Source of the DNA: Tepidiphilus succinatimandens
GTDB taxonomy: Bacteria; Pseudomonadota; Gammaproteobacteria; Burkholderiales; Rhodocyclaceae
DNA: 64,000 nt
Assembly (NCBI RefSeq): GCF_006503695.1
Contig: NZ_SBIK01000011.1
Span: forward strand, 1 to 64,000
Direction of reading: 5' to 3'
This document shows, in pieces, positions 14,957 to 25,062 of the stretch. Within the stretch, counting starts at the first letter, position 1; every line of letters starts with the position of its first letter. The notes beneath the pieces are model-generated. The model saw only the letters and a list, made by a program, of their open reading frames with translations. It ran no database searches and was not told where the DNA came from. A program made the position numbers and the translations under genes.

Positions 14957-16288
14957 TCACTGCGCGCGTCCGCTGCCTCCCAGCAACACCGCCACCGCTT
15001 TCTTGCTTCCTGCGCGACGTGCCTCCGGCTGCTGCTTCGTCGTGGCAAGCACTGCGCCGGCCTTGGGTTCGTAGGGGCGGGAGAAGTCGAAACCGTCGGG
15101 CGCGCGTCCGCTGCGCTCGGTACGGCGGCGGGCGGGCTCGGCGCGCCGTTCGCGTGGCGGGGGCTCCAGTGTTTCGGCGGGAATGGGGCGACCGAGCATC
15201 TTTTCGATCGCCTGCAGCCGCTCCTCTTCGCTCGCATCGACGAGCGAGATTGCCAAGCCTTCGTGTCCGGCGCGGCCGGTGCGTCCGACGCGGTGCACGT
15301 AGTCTTCGGGGTTGGAGGGCAGGGCGTAGTTGATGACGAAGGGCAGTTCTTCGATGTCCAGCCCCCGGGCGGCGACGTCGGTGGCCACGAGCACGCGCAG
15401 CGTGCCATTCTTGAATGCCTCGAGCACCTCGAAACGCTGCTGCTGGGATTTGTCGCCGTGGATCGCCTCGGCCTGGATGCCGCGCCGCTGCAGGAGCGAG
15501 GCGAGCCGTCCGCAGGCGATTTTGGTGTCGACGAAGACGAGCGCCTGACCAGGATGGCGCTGCAGCAGCTCGACGAGTGCGTCGCGCTTGTGTGCGGCCT
15601 CGCAGCGCACGACGCGGTGCGTGATGGTCTCGCTCACCGTGTTGCGCCGCGCCACTTCGATCGTTTCCGGCTCGTGCAGCAGCTGTTGGGCGAGTTTCTT
15701 GATCTCGGGCGAGAAGGTGGCCGAGAAGAGCACGGTTTGACGTTCCCGCGGCAAGCGCTCCATGATGCGGCGGATGTCGGGCATGAAGCCCATGTCCAGC
15801 ATCCGGTCGGCCTCGTCGAAGACGAGGAATTCGACCTGGTTGAGCTGGATGGTCTTCTGCTCGAGGTGATCGAGCAGCCGCCCCGGAGTGGCCACGACGA
15901 TCTCCACGCCGCGGCGCAGTTCCTCGATCTGCGGCTTGATGTCCACGCCGCCATAGATCGCCGCGGCGCGCAGCGGCAGATATTTGCCGTATTGACGCAC
16001 GGATTCATAGACCTGCAGCACGAGCTCGCGCGTGGGGGCGAGCACGAGCGCGCGCACGGGGTGGCGGGCGGGGCTCGCCGAGGTGTTGGCGTGGGGCGCC
16101 AGGCGCTGCAGCAGCGGTAGGGTGAATCCGGCAGTCTTGCCGGTGCCGGTCTGGGCGGCGCCGAGGAGGTCCTTGCCGGCGAGGATGCGCGGGATGGCTT
16201 GGGCCTGGATCGGCGTGGGTTCGGTGTAACCGAGGTCGTTGACGGCGGAAAGCAGTTCAGGCAGAAGCCCAAGCTCGGAGAAGGTCAT
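14957..16288 (-). CDS. rhlE: DEAD-box RNA helicase RhlE
   Basis: This 443-residue ATP-dependent RNA helicase is involved in ribosome maturation and RNA turnover. It starts with the Q-motif (FSELGLLPELLSAVNDLGYT), then AQTGTGKTAGF (Walker A) and VFDEADRMLDMGF (DEAD box). SATFSPEIKKLA and HRVGRTGRAGHEG in the second RecA domain follow. The C-terminus is a basic, Arg/Ala-rich tail (about 375-443) typical of RhlE. It is the first clear core-genome gene after the island. There is no operon partner on the same strand. Confidence 0.92.
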   Translation of the reverse strand: MTFSELGLLPELLSAVNDLGYTEPTPIQAQAIPRILAGKDLLGAAQTGTGKTAGFTLPLLQRLAPHANTSASPARHPVRALVLAPTRELVLQVYESVRQYGKYLPLRAAAIYGGVDIKPQIEELRRGVEIVVATPGRLLDHLEQKTIQLNQVEFLVFDEADRMLDMGFMPDIRRIMERLPRERQTVLFSATFSPEIKKLAQQLLHEPETIEVARRNTVSETITHRVVRCEAAHKRDALVELLQRHPGQALVFVDTKIACGRLASLLQRRGIQAEAIHGDKSQQQRFEVLEAFKNGTLRVLVATDVAARGLDIEELPFVINYALPSNPEDYVHRVGRTGRAGHEGLAISLVDASEEERLQAIEKMLGRPIPAETLEPPPRERRAEPARRRTERSGRAPDGFDFSRPYEPKAGAVLATTKQQPEARRAGSKKAVAVLLGGSGRAQ

Positions 16289-16372
16289 CGGAGGTCGTGC
16301 GCTCCAGAAACGGAAGAAAATGGTGAAAGCAAGAAATTATACGCCGGCATCGGATGATCGGCAGCAGCGCGT

Positions 16373-17437
16373 TCAGGAGATCGCCCTGGCGAAGAGGGTG
16401 ACTTCCTCACGGTCGTGGTAGAGCTGCTTGCAGCGCAGTTCGATGCCGTCGGCCCCGCGCGTGAGCCGCTGCAGCCGTTTGCGGGCGTCTTCCAAGGCTT
16501 CGAGGCGTTTTTTCATCGGGAGTTTCAGGTTGAAGAGGGCGTAACGGCACAGGCGCTGGGCGAACCAGCGGCCGACGAGTTCGGCGATGCGGCTGGGCTG
16601 CTCCACCATGTCGCACAGCAGCCAATCGACGCGACCGCGCGGGCGCCAGGTAAAGCCGTCCGCGCGCTGCCAGTCGACGAGCTCCGAGGCGAGGAGCCGC
16701 GCATCCAGCCGGCCGTTGTCGATCGCGCTCACCCGCAGACCTCGCTGCACCATTTGCCAAGTCCATCCACCGGGAGCGGCGCCCAGGTCCACCGCCTTCA
16801 TGCCGGGGCGCAGCCAGCGGGTGCGCTCGTCTTCGTCGAGCAGGACGAGAAGCGCTTCGGCGAGTTTGAGCGCGGAGCGGCTGGGCGCTGCCGCTGGCAG
16901 GCGCAGCCGCGGGATCCCGTTCTCCCAGGGGGAGAGGAGCCTGGAGGGGGCGCTGCCCAAAAAGGCTTCGCGCGAGGAGGGAAAGAAAACGACGAGGGTT
17001 TCGCGGGCGCGCTCGGCGAATTTGCCGGCATCGGCGAGCGCCGCCTCGAGGTGCGGCCGCAGTCGGCGGGAGAAACCGGAGAGGGGGCGGCCTTCGTCGC
17101 TGTCGGGAAAGGCAAGACGCAGGGCAGAGAAACGCGTGCGGGGGTGGTGGTGCTCGATGTTCTCGACCAGGGGGCGCACGCGATCGCGTTCGGGCAGCGC
17201 CAGCCGGTCGAACCAGGGCATGCACTCGCGGGCGAACACGAGCTCGCGCCAGGAGGGCAGGGGAAGGTCGTCCGGCAACGGGGCGTGGGCATCCAGCAGC
17301 ACGTAGCCGCTGCGCACCTGCATGGTGACTTCAGCGGGAATGCCGTGGGTCTCGGCCCAGCGGCGCAGCTCGACGGCGACTTCGGGCTCGAAACCTGGGC
17401 GGGTGAGGGCGATCAGCCCTTGCGGCGGGGAATGCAT
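16373..17437 (-). CDS. rlmM: 23S rRNA C2498 2'-O-ribose methyltransferase RlmM
   Basis: This 354-residue protein methylates C2498 of 23S rRNA before ribosome assembly. It has an N-terminal ferredoxin-like/THUMP-type region and a C-terminal SAM-binding Rossmann domain with AVDLGAAPGGWTWQMVQRG. The later WLLCDMVEQPSR and LFNLKLPMKKR carry the D and K of the K-D-K-E tetrad. ATG at 17437 (MHSPPQGLIALTRPGFE) matches the family N-terminus; an upstream ATG at 17518 adds 27 unrelated residues. It is divergent from tas. Confidence 0.9.
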   Translation of the reverse strand: MHSPPQGLIALTRPGFEPEVAVELRRWAETHGIPAEVTMQVRSGYVLLDAHAPLPDDLPLPSWRELVFARECMPWFDRLALPERDRVRPLVENIEHHHPRTRFSALRLAFPDSDEGRPLSGFSRRLRPHLEAALADAGKFAERARETLVVFFPSSREAFLGSAPSRLLSPWENGIPRLRLPAAAPSRSALKLAEALLVLLDEDERTRWLRPGMKAVDLGAAPGGWTWQMVQRGLRVSAIDNGRLDARLLASELVDWQRADGFTWRPRGRVDWLLCDMVEQPSRIAELVGRWFAQRLCRYALFNLKLPMKKRLEALEDARKRLQRLTRGADGIELRCKQLYHDREEVTLFARAIS

Positions 17438-17517
17438 GGCGTACACTACGGATGAAACGGCAATGATACCGCGGTGCGCCGGCGGCGGCGCGCTTTTCGA
17501 CGAAGGAGAGAACGGCA

Positions 17518-18555
17518 ATGGAGTATCGCACGCTGGGGGATGGCGCCTTGCAGGTGTCGGCGATCTGCATGGGGACGATGACTTTCGGGGAGCAGAACGA
17601 CGAGGCGCAGGCGCACGCGCTGCTCGATCGCGCCTGGGAGGCCGGGGTCAATTTCTACGACACGGCGGAGATGTATCCCGTGCCGGCGCGCGCCGAAACC
17701 TACGGTGCGACGGAGCGCATTCTCGGCACCTGGCTCAAGCGCAAGCCGCGCGATCGGGTGATCCTGGCCACCAAGGCTGCTGGCCCGGCACGCAGTTTGA
17801 ATTGGATTCGCGGCGGTCCCAGCGGGTTCGACGAGCGCAATCTGCGCGAGGCGATCGAAGGCAGCCTGCGGCGCTTGCAGACCGATTACGTCGATCTCTA
17901 TCAGCTGCACTGGCCGGACCGCAACCAGCCGATGTTCGGGGACTGGCGGTTCGATCCGGACAAGGAGCGGCCGACGGTGCCGATCCTCGCCCAGCTCGAA
18001 GCGCTCGCCAAGCTGGTCGAGGAGGGGAAGATCCGCTATGTCGGCGTCTCGAACGAACATTCCTGGGGTGTGATGCAGTTCGTGCGCCTGGCCGGAGAGC
18101 ATGGCTTGCCGCGCATCGTCTCGATCCAGAACGCCTATCATCTGATGAACCGCACCTTCGAGTATGGTCTGGAGGAAGTCTGCTTCCGCGAACGGGTGGG
18201 ACTGCTCGCCTATTCGCCGCTCGCCTTTGGCCTCTTGAGCGGCAAATACCTTGCCGATCCTCAGGCCGAGGGGCGCCTGACGCGCTTTGCCAACTTCGGA
18301 CAGCGCTACGCCAAGCCCAATGTCCAACCGGCGGTCGAGACCTACGCGCAGCTTGCGCGCGAGCTGGGAGTGAGCCCGGCCACGCTCGCGCTGGGCTGGG
18401 TCTACCATCGCCGCTGCGTGACGAGCACCATCATCGGGGCCACCCGCCCCGAGCAGCTGGAGGAAAACCTCCGGGCCTGGGATTGGCGCCCGAGCCCGGA
18501 GGTGCTCGCGCGCATCGACGAAATCCACCTTCGCTACACGAACCCGGCGCCTTGA
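17518..18555 (+). CDS. tas: NADP(H)-dependent aldo-keto reductase, Tas family
   Basis: This 345-residue TIM-barrel oxidoreductase reduces aldehydes or ketones with NADPH. The Tas hallmarks are MEYRTLGDGALQVSAICMGT, the catalytic NFYDTAEMYPVP (D and Y) and QLHWPDRNQPMFG with the His. The cofactor-binding end TSTIIGATRPEQLEENL is also present. Substrate is unknown; E. coli Tas was found by complementing a tyrosine-related defect. GGAGAG precedes the ATG. It is divergent from rlmM. Confidence 0.88.
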   Translation: MEYRTLGDGALQVSAICMGTMTFGEQNDEAQAHALLDRAWEAGVNFYDTAEMYPVPARAETYGATERILGTWLKRKPRDRVILATKAAGPARSLNWIRGGPSGFDERNLREAIEGSLRRLQTDYVDLYQLHWPDRNQPMFGDWRFDPDKERPTVPILAQLEALAKLVEEGKIRYVGVSNEHSWGVMQFVRLAGEHGLPRIVSIQNAYHLMNRTFEYGLEEVCFRERVGLLAYSPLAFGLLSGKYLADPQAEGRLTRFANFGQRYAKPNVQPAVETYAQLARELGVSPATLALGWVYHRRCVTSTIIGATRPEQLEENLRAWDWRPSPEVLARIDEIHLRYTNPAP

Positions 18556-18604
18556 ACGGGGCCGGAGGATGCTGCCGCGCTGAAGGGGTGTTCCCGCCCG
18601 GGGG

Positions 18605-18982
18605 TCATCGCCCCGGTGCGGCCGGTGCCGGCGTGGCGGGTACGGACGGTCCGGGAACGTTCTCCGCTTTGGGGATGATGGGCTGTGAGCGTTTGAGCGG
18701 CTCGGTGGGGGCGAACACCGGTGGTACTTCGCGCAGGTTGTTCTGCAGCATGTAGTCGTTCATTTCGCGCCAGCCCTCGAAGATCGCCGCTTTCGAGGCG
18801 TTGGGATTGAGGGCGTAGCAGTCTTCGAGCGAACGCCCGGCGTGCCGGCACGCGGCGCCGATCGCCTTGGCCTCGGCCTCTGCCTTCTTGGCGTCGTTCA
18901 GGCCGATGGCGTCGTAGAAGGCGTCGCAGCCCGCCAGCGATGCGGCCAGAAGGAGCAGCAAGGGCAGGGATCGGCGGGGCAT
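18605..18982 (-). CDS. Small lipoprotein, function unknown
   Basis: This 125-residue protein has a lipoprotein signal (MPRRSLPLLLLLAASLAGC) with lipobox LAGC and lipidated Cys at 19. It continues with a helical charged segment (DAKKAEAEAKAIGAACRHAG). A conserved-looking middle follows, SLEDCYALNPNASKAAIFEGWREMNDYM, with a Cys pair, then a Pro/Ala-rich tail. Asp at +2 after the Cys would favour inner-membrane retention in enterobacteria. I do not recognise a named family. Confidence 0.7.
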   Translation of the reverse strand: MPRRSLPLLLLLAASLAGCDAFYDAIGLNDAKKAEAEAKAIGAACRHAGRSLEDCYALNPNASKAAIFEGWREMNDYMLQNNLREVPPVFAPTEPLKRSQPIIPKAENVPGPSVPATPAPAAPGR

Positions 18983-19091
18983 CGGGTCTTCCTTGCGGGA
19001 GCAGGTGAAGGCGTTAACGGCATGGCCGCGGAAAACTTTATGCCGGGGCGGCCTCGCGCGCGAGAGTATGGATTTTTTTTGGCGAGCTGGC

Positions 19092-19097
19092 TATAAT
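19092..19097 (+). promoter_or_regulatory. -10 box for the tRNA-Ser/tRNA block
   Basis: A perfect TATAAT lies 11 bases before the tRNA-Ser gene, where a tRNA promoter is expected. No strong -35 is seen at 16-18 bp; TGGATT at 19069-19074 is the best candidate. Confidence 0.5.
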
Positions 19098-19108
19098 TCC
19101 ATGCTTCA

Positions 19109-19201
19109 GGAGAGGTACCGAAGCGGTCATAACGGCGCCGACTCGAAATCGGATGGCCGGGTAAAACCGGCACGCGGGTTCGAATCCCGCCCTCTCCGCC
19201 A
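19109..19201 (+). tRNA. tRNA-Ser(CGA)
   Basis: A class II tRNA with acceptor GGAGAGG/CCTCTCC, anticodon CGA in GACTCGAAATC, and a long variable arm (GGCCGGGTAAAACCGGC). The T-loop is GGTTCGAATCC and CCA is encoded at 19199-19201. It reads UCG codons. Confidence 0.95.
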
Positions 19202-19284
19202 GGTTTCATTGGCAATGCCGCAAGGCGTGCGGAACCGGTTTACAGTGAATGGTTTTTTTGCTACCATGCGCGCTCTTCTGCTGC

Positions 19285-19360
<76 letters not shown>

Positions 19361-19377
19361 GAGAAACGGTTTTGCGG

Positions 19378-19453
19378 GTCCCCATCGTCTAGAGGCCTAG
19401 GACACCGCCCTTTCACGGCGGTAACCGGGGTTCGAATCCCCGTGGGGACGCCA
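19378..19453 (+). tRNA. tRNA-Glu(TTC), copy 1
   Basis: Acceptor GTCCCCA/TGGGGAC, anticodon loop CTTTCAC (TTC), T-arm GGGGTTCGAATCCCC, encoded CCA. Second gene of the duplicated unit. Confidence 0.95.
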
Positions 19454-19467
19454 GGGTTTACGAGTGC

Positions 19468-19544
19468 GGAGTGGTAGTTCAGTCGGTTAGAATACCGGCC
19501 TGTCACGCCGGGGGTCGCGGGTTCGAGTCCCGTCCACTCCGCCA
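19468..19544 (+). tRNA. tRNA-Asp(GTC), copy 1
   Basis: Acceptor GGAGTGG/CCACTCC, anticodon loop CTGTCAC (GTC), T-arm CGGGTTCGAGTCCCG, G discriminator, encoded CCA. Third gene of the duplicated unit. Confidence 0.95.
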
Positions 19545-19566
19545 GGATTGCTGCAGGTGCTTCGTC

Positions 19567-19642
<76 letters not shown>

Positions 19643-19659
19643 GTTGAAGGTCAAGACGG

Positions 19660-19735
19660 GTCCCCATCGTCTAGAGGCCTAGGACACCGCCCTTTCACGG
19701 CGGTAACCGGGGTTCGAATCCCCGTGGGGACGCCA
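19660..19735 (+). tRNA. tRNA-Glu(TTC), copy 2
   Basis: Identical to copy 1 and 282 bases downstream of it; CCA encoded. Confidence 0.95.
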
Positions 19736-19749
19736 GGGTTTACAAGTGC

Positions 19750-19826
19750 GGAGTGGTAGTTCAGTTGGTTAGAATACCGGCCTGTCACGCCGGGGGTCGC
19801 GGGTTCGAGTCCCGTCCACTCCGCCA
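19750..19826 (+). tRNA. tRNA-Asp(GTC), copy 2
   Basis: It matches copy 1 apart from one D-loop base (CAGTTGG for CAGTCGG) and lies 282 bases downstream. CCA is encoded. It is the last tRNA before the terminator. Confidence 0.95.
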
Positions 19827-19834
19827 GTTCTTGC

Positions 19835-19861
19835 AAAAAGCGGGCTTCGTGCCCGCTTTTT
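19835..19861 (+). terminator. Intrinsic terminator of the tRNA block
   Basis: AAAAAGCGGGC-TTCGT-GCCCGCTTTTT: a perfect 11-bp stem flanked by A and T runs. It would also work for the convergent dctA transcript. Confidence 0.9.
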
Positions 19862-19923
19862 CGTTTTCCCGTCAGATCGCATCGTGAAAGGCAAGGAGCG
19901 GCAGGCGCCGCTCCTGCCGTTCT

Positions 19924-21264
19924 TCAGTCGACGACCTCTGGTCCGACCTGCATTTCGAGATCGATGGCGTCGGGATGATCGAGCGCGAATTCTAGTTTTT
20001 CCTTGTCCAATTGCCCTTCCCAGCGGGCCACGACGATGGCTGCGCAGGCGTTGCCGATGAAATTGGTGAGTGCGCGGCATTCGGACATGAATCGGTCGAT
20101 GCCCAAGATCAGCGCCATGCCGGCCACAGGTACTTCGGGGACCACTGCCAGCGTGGCGGCCAAAGTGATGAATCCCGCGCCCGTGACGCCCGCAGCTCCT
20201 TTCGAGCTGATCATCGCGACGAGCAACAGCAGGATTTGGTGCGACAGGCTCAATTGGATGTCGAGCGCCTGGGCGATGAAAAGGGCGGCCATCGTCATGT
20301 AGATGTTGGTGCCGTCGAGGTTGAAGGAGTAACCCGTAGGCACGACCAGACCGACGACCGATTTGCCACAACCTGCTTTTTCCAGTTTGCGCATCAAGTT
20401 GGGCAGAGCCGATTCCGATGAACTCGTGCCCAACACGAGTAACAATTCATCCTTGATGTAGCGCAAAAGCTTGAAGATGGAGAACCCGTTGTAGCGCGCG
20501 ACGAGCCCCAGCACGACGGTGACGAAGAAGAAGGCGGTAAGGTAGAAAGCGAAGATCAGATAGGCCATGTTGCCGATGGATTTGATGCCGTACTTGCCTA
20601 CCGTAAACGCCATGGCACCAAACGCCCCGACGGGTGCCGCCTTCATCAAGATGGCCACCAGTTTGAAGATGGGGAGGGTAAGCTGCTCGAAAAACGTCAG
20701 GATCGGTTTGCCCGCTTCTCCAATGGAAGCAAGAGCGATGCCGAACAAGATGGCCACGAAGAGCACCTGAAGGATGTCGCCTTCGACGAGCGGGCTGAGC
20801 ACGGTGGAGGGTATGATGTTGAGCAAGAAAGCCGTGATCGTACTTTCATGGGCTTTGCTGACGTAGCCGGCGATTTTTTCCGTGTCGAGCGTGGCTGGGT
20901 CGATGTGCATGCCGGCGCCTGGTTGCAGGACGTTGGCGACCACCATGCCGATGATCAACGCCAGGGTCGAGAAGGTCAGGAAATAGATCATGGCCTTGGC
21001 GACTACTCGTCCGACCGTTCTGAGGTTGCTCATGCTGGCGATGCCGGTGACGACCGTCAGAAAGATGACGGGGGCGATGATCATCTTGACCAGCTTGATG
21101 AAACCATCGCCCAAAGGTTTCATGGCAGCGCCGTTCTCGGGCCAGAAATAACCCAACGCAATGCCAAGGGCGATTGCGATCAGTACCTGGACGTAGAGGA
21201 TCCTGTACCAAGGCAATTTTTTGGGAGGATGGGCGGCTGATGCGAGTTGCTCGGCAGAGAGCAT
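19924..21264 (-). CDS. dctA: C4-dicarboxylate:cation symporter DctA
   Basis: This 446-residue inner-membrane carrier takes up succinate, fumarate and malate. Family signatures include [18 protein letters not shown], the serine-rich hairpin [36 protein letters not shown] and [14 protein letters not shown]. The C-terminal binding region [21 protein letters not shown] follows, with Asp and Arg characteristic of dicarboxylate transporters. Eight membrane helices plus two re-entrant hairpins are expected. It is monocistronic and convergent with the tRNA block. Confidence 0.93.
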   Translation of the reverse strand: MLSAEQLASAAHPPKKLPWYRILYVQVLIAIALGIALGYFWPENGAAMKPLGDGFIKLVKMIIAPVIFLTVVTGIASMSNLRTVGRVVAKAMIYFLTFSTLALIIGMVVANVLQPGAGMHIDPATLDTEKIAGYVSKAHESTITAFLLNIIPSTVLSPLVEGDILQVLFVAILFGIALASIGEAGKPILTFFEQLTLPIFKLVAILMKAAPVGAFGAMAFTVGKYGIKSIGNMAYLIFAFYLTAFFFVTVVLGLVARYNGFSIFKLLRYIKDELLLVLGTSSSESALPNLMRKLEKAGCGKSVVGLVVPTGYSFNLDGTNIYMTMAALFIAQALDIQLSLSHQILLLLVAMISSKGAAGVTGAGFITLAATLAVVPEVPVAGMALILGIDRFMSECRALTNFIGNACAAIVVARWEGQLDKEKLEFALDHPDAIDLEMQVGPEVVD

Positions 21265-21477
21265 GTCTGGCGTCCTCTTGGATGGGGGTATCGATAAGGG
21301 AACGGATCCGGTGCGGATCTCCGGTCCCGTAAAAAAGGAATTTTACAACCACGGGGCCTCTGTTCCATGAAATCCAGCCGATGGGGTCGGTGTCACGGCG
21401 GTGGGTTTGCACTCTTGCGTCGGCTGAGTGCCCGCCTTATGCTCCCGATGTAGGCGTATCCGGGTGAGGAAAACACG

Positions 21478-24400
21478 ATGTCTGATGGAGCGGGATTCCT
21501 GATCTTTCACGGCAACCGGCTCGAGAACCTGCGCCGGCTGGCGGTGGCCTGGCTGGGGCGGGAGCCGCTGCCGCCGCTCGTGCCGGAGTGTTTCCTCGTG
21601 CAGGGCAACGCCATGGCGCAGTGGCTGCGGCTCGCGCTGGCTGCGGGGGCAAACGAAGGGGGCTGCGGCGTGGCGGCGGCGCTGGAGTTTTCCCTGCCCT
21701 CGACGTTCCTGTGGCGCTGTTATCGGGCCGTGCTGGGGGCGGAGGCGGTGCCGGAGCGCTCGCCCTTCGATCTCCCCTTGCTGCGTTGGCGCCTGCTGCG
21801 CTTGCTCGGAGGTTTACCGAAGGATCCGGTCTATGAGCCACTGCGCCGTTTCCTCGCGGAAGAAACGCAGGCCAAGGGGGGCGCGCCGGGCGAAAAGCTG
21901 CGGCGGCGGGTGAGCGAGGAGCGGGCGCTGCGCAAGCGCGATCAGCTGGCGGCGCGCATCGCCGAGCTGTTCGACCAGTATCAGGTCTATCGCGCCGACT
22001 GGCTGCAGGACTGGGGCGCGGGTCGGGATGTGCTGCGCGACGCGCACGGCAAGGAATCTCCACTCGAAGAGGGGCAGCGCTGGCAGGCGGCGCTGTGGCG
22101 CCTTTTGTGTGCCGACGTGGCGCGTACCGAGCCGGGTGCCGAGCGTACGGCGCGATCAAGCGTGCACTCGGCCTTCCTCGAAGCGGTCAGAACCTGGCAG
22201 GGAGCGCCTCCGCCTGGACTGCCACCACGGCTCGTCGTCTTCGGGATTTCGAGCCTGCCGCAGCAGTGGGTGGAGGCACTGGCGGCACTGGGGCGCTGGA
22301 TTCCGGTGCTGCTCTTCGTACACAACCCTTGCCGTTACCATTGGGCCGACGTGGTCGATGGGCGCGAGCTATTGCGGCAGCAGGAGAAATGGCGGCAGCG
22401 CCGGCAGCGGCGCGAGGGGCAGCCCGATTTCATTCCGGACGAGGAGCTTCATCGCCACGGTCACCCCTTGCTCGCGGCCTGGGGCAAGCAGGGAAGGGAT
22501 TTCATCGCCCTGCTCGACGAGTTCGACGAGGAGGCGGTGCGCCGGCGCTACGCGGGGAAGGTGGAGGGAAGCGGCGGGCGGCTCGACTGGTTCGAGGCGC
22601 CGGAGGCGAAAACTTTGCTGCAGCAGCTGCAGGAAGACATCCTCGAATTGCGTCCCCTGGCCGAAACGCGGGAGCGGGGGGCGAGCGTGGCGCTCGATCA
22701 CGACCGTTCCCTCGTCTTTCACGTGGCGCACGGGCCGCAGCGGGAAGTGGAGGTGCTGCACGATCAGCTGCGTGCGGCCTTCGACGAGGACCCGACGCTG
22801 CGCCCCGACGAGGTGATCGTGATGGTGCCGGACATCGAGGCCTATGCACCGCACATCGAGGCGGTGTTCGGTGCGATCGAACCCGATGATCCGCGCCACA
22901 TCCCGTTTTCGCTCGCCGACCAGGGGCTGCGCGCCCGCGATCCGCTGCTGCAGGGGCTGGAGATCCTGCTCGATCTGCCGCAGGGGCGGGCACGGGTGGG
23001 CGAGGTGCTCGATCTGCTGGAAGTGCCGGCACTGCGCCGGCGATTCGGGATCGACGATGAGGCGCTGCCGCGCCTGCGTTCCTGGGTGGAGGAAGCGCAG
23101 ATCCGTTGGGGGCTGAACGAGGAGCATCGGCGCGACCTGGGTCTGGGCGAGCGGGGAGGCGGGGAGTGGCTGCGGCAGAATTCCTGGCGGTTCGGTCTCG
23201 AGCGCATGCTCTACGGCTATGCGGCGGGCGATGCGCCAGCCTGGAAGGGGATCGAGCCCTTCGCGGAGGTCGGCGGGCTGGAGGCGGAGCTCGTCGGGCC
23301 GCTGGCGGATGTACTGGAGGCGTTGGAGACGGCGTGGCAGCAGCTGCGCGAACCGGCCACGCCGACCGAGTGGGGCGGGCGGCTGCAGGCGTTGCTCGCA
23401 CGCTTTTTCGCCGCGGGGGACGATGAGGAAACCGTCACCCTGATGCGGCTGGAGACGGCCCTGCAGGAATGGGTGGACGCGTGCGCGGCCGCGGGGCTGG
23501 AGGAATCCTTGCCGCTTTCGGTGGTGCGCGAACCGTGGCTGGAGGGGGTGGAGGCGCAGGGGCTGTCGCAGCGATTCTTCGCCGGACGGGTGATCTTTGC
23601 CACCCTCATGCCGATGCGGGCGATCCCCTTTCGGCACGTCTATCTGCTGGGGATGAACGACGGGGACTATCCGCGCGCGCGCACGCCGTCGGACTTCGAC
23701 CTGATGGCACGCAATTATCGTCCGGGCGACCGCTCGCGGCGCGAGGACGATCGCTATCTCTTCCTGGAAGCGCTGTTGTCGGCACGCGAGCGCTTTTACG
23801 TTTCCTGGGTGGGGCGTCGCATCACCGACAATGCGCCGCAGCCGCCTTCCGTGCTGGTGGCGCAGCTGCGCGAGCACCTGGCGGCGGGCTGGACGGGGCG
23901 TTGGACGGGAAATGAAGCGCCCGTGCGGGGGGAGGATTTGCTGGCGGCGCTCACGACCGAGCATCGGCTGCAACCGTTCAGTCCGGCCTATTTTCCGCCC
24001 GAACCGGGGCAGGGCGCGCTCTTTACGTATGCGCGCGAATGGCGTGCGCGACGTGAGGGAGAAAAGCCGACTGCTTCTGCGCCGTTGCAGCCGCTTTCGC
24101 TCGAGGAGCCGCTGCGGGTGCGAGAACTCGCGCAGTTCCTGCGCCACCCGGTGCGGACCTTTCTGCGCGACCGTCTCAAAGTCTTCCTCGAACTGGAGGA
24201 TCCGGGCAGTGAAGAGGCCGAGCCCTTCGCGCTCGATGGCTTGACGCGGTGGAGCCTGCGCCAGGAAGTGATCGACGCGCAGCGCGCGGCCCTGCGGCAG
24301 GGACGGGACGTGGATGCGGCGCGAACGGCGGCGATCGGCCGCATTCGTCGGCAGGGGGTGCTGCCTGCCGGGGGGCTGGGGGCGCTGTGGGCGACGGAAC

Positions 24401-25062
24401 TTGAGAAGGGGATGGACGAGCTCTTCGCGCGCTATCGGGAAGCGCTGCAACGTTGGCCGCAGGAAATCGCGGGCGGCGAAGAGGTGCGCTTTGCCGCTGG
24501 CGGCCTGGAGCTTTCCGACTGGTTGGGGGAATGGCGCCGCAACGACGGGGGCGAACGGGCGCGGGTGCTGATCTCACCGAGCGATCTCGTGAAAGACAAC
24601 AAATACCGTCAGGACCGCCTGGTGGACTATTGGGTGCAGCATCTGGCGGCCAATGCCGGGGTCGGACCGACGCAGACGGTCGTCCTGAGCCTCAAGGGGG
24701 ACTATACCTTCGGGCCGCTGCTGCCCGAGGAAGCCGCAACCGAGCCGCTCGCGGCGCTGCTGTGCGCCTGGGCCGAGGGCATGCGCCGGCCGCTGCCTTT
24801 CGCCGTGGAGTCGGCGGTGGCGTGGTGGCAAGCGAGGGCCAAAGGCGAGGAGGCAGCGTGGGAGGCGGCGCGCAGGGTGTACGAAGGTCACGGCAGGACG
24901 GATGGCGAGCGTGACCGGGATCCCTACCTGGCGCGTGCCTGGCCGACGTTCGCCGCCCTGCGCGCGAGCGGCGAGTTCGAGCACTGGGTCGAAGTGCTGC
25001 TCGCGCCTTTGCTGCAGCACATGGAGGCCGCCAAGGAGGAGAAGAAAGGAGCGCAGGCATGA
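21478..25062 (+). CDS. recC: Exodeoxyribonuclease V gamma subunit RecC
   Basis: This 1194-residue subunit of RecBCD recognises Chi and steers the unwound strands. It begins with FLIFHGNRLENLRRLAVAWL and carries QGNAMAQWLRLAL. The inactive helicase/nuclease folds include VFGISSLPQQWVEALAALG, VIVMVPDIEAYAPHIEAVFG and VYLLGMNDGDYPRARTPSDF. It is the first gene of a tight operon: its TGA overlaps the recB ATG (ATGA). Unlike E. coli, no ptrA protease gene lies between recC and recB. Confidence 0.93.
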   Translation: MSDGAGFLIFHGNRLENLRRLAVAWLGREPLPPLVPECFLVQGNAMAQWLRLALAAGANEGGCGVAAALEFSLPSTFLWRCYRAVLGAEAVPERSPFDLPLLRWRLLRLLGGLPKDPVYEPLRRFLAEETQAKGGAPGEKLRRRVSEERALRKRDQLAARIAELFDQYQVYRADWLQDWGAGRDVLRDAHGKESPLEEGQRWQAALWRLLCADVARTEPGAERTARSSVHSAFLEAVRTWQGAPPPGLPPRLVVFGISSLPQQWVEALAALGRWIPVLLFVHNPCRYHWADVVDGRELLRQQEKWRQRRQRREGQPDFIPDEELHRHGHPLLAAWGKQGRDFIALLDEFDEEAVRRRYAGKVEGSGGRLDWFEAPEAKTLLQQLQEDILELRPLAETRERGASVALDHDRSLVFHVAHGPQREVEVLHDQLRAAFDEDPTLRPDEVIVMVPDIEAYAPHIEAVFGAIEPDDPRHIPFSLADQGLRARDPLLQGLEILLDLPQGRARVGEVLDLLEVPALRRRFGIDDEALPRLRSWVEEAQIRWGLNEEHRRDLGLGERGGGEWLRQNSWRFGLERMLYGYAAGDAPAWKGIEPFAEVGGLEAELVGPLADVLEALETAWQQLREPATPTEWGGRLQALLARFFAAGDDEETVTLMRLETALQEWVDACAAAGLEESLPLSVVREPWLEGVEAQGLSQRFFAGRVIFATLMPMRAIPFRHVYLLGMNDGDYPRARTPSDFDLMARNYRPGDRSRREDDRYLFLEALLSARERFYVSWVGRRITDNAPQPPSVLVAQLREHLAAGWTGRWTGNEAPVRGEDLLAALTTEHRLQPFSPAYFPPEPGQGALFTYAREWRARREGEKPTASAPLQPLSLEEPLRVRELAQFLRHPVRTFLRDRLKVFLELEDPGSEEAEPFALDGLTRWSLRQEVIDAQRAALRQGRDVDAARTAAIGRIRRQGVLPAGGLGALWATELEKGMDELFARYREALQRWPQEIAGGEEVRFAAGGLELSDWLGEWRRNDGGERARVLISPSDLVKDNKYRQDRLVDYWVQHLAANAGVGPTQTVVLSLKGDYTFGPLLPEEAATEPLAALLCAWAEGMRRPLPFAVESAVAWWQARAKGEEAAWEAARRVYEGHGRTDGERDRDPYLARAWPTFAALRASGEFEHWVEVLLAPLLQHMEAAKEEKKGAQA

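Noticed and set aside
22369-24450. Long minus-strand frame opposite recC (693 codons)
   Set aside because: Composition is His/Arg/Gln-rich without domain signals; recC on the plus strand is complete and coupled to recB.
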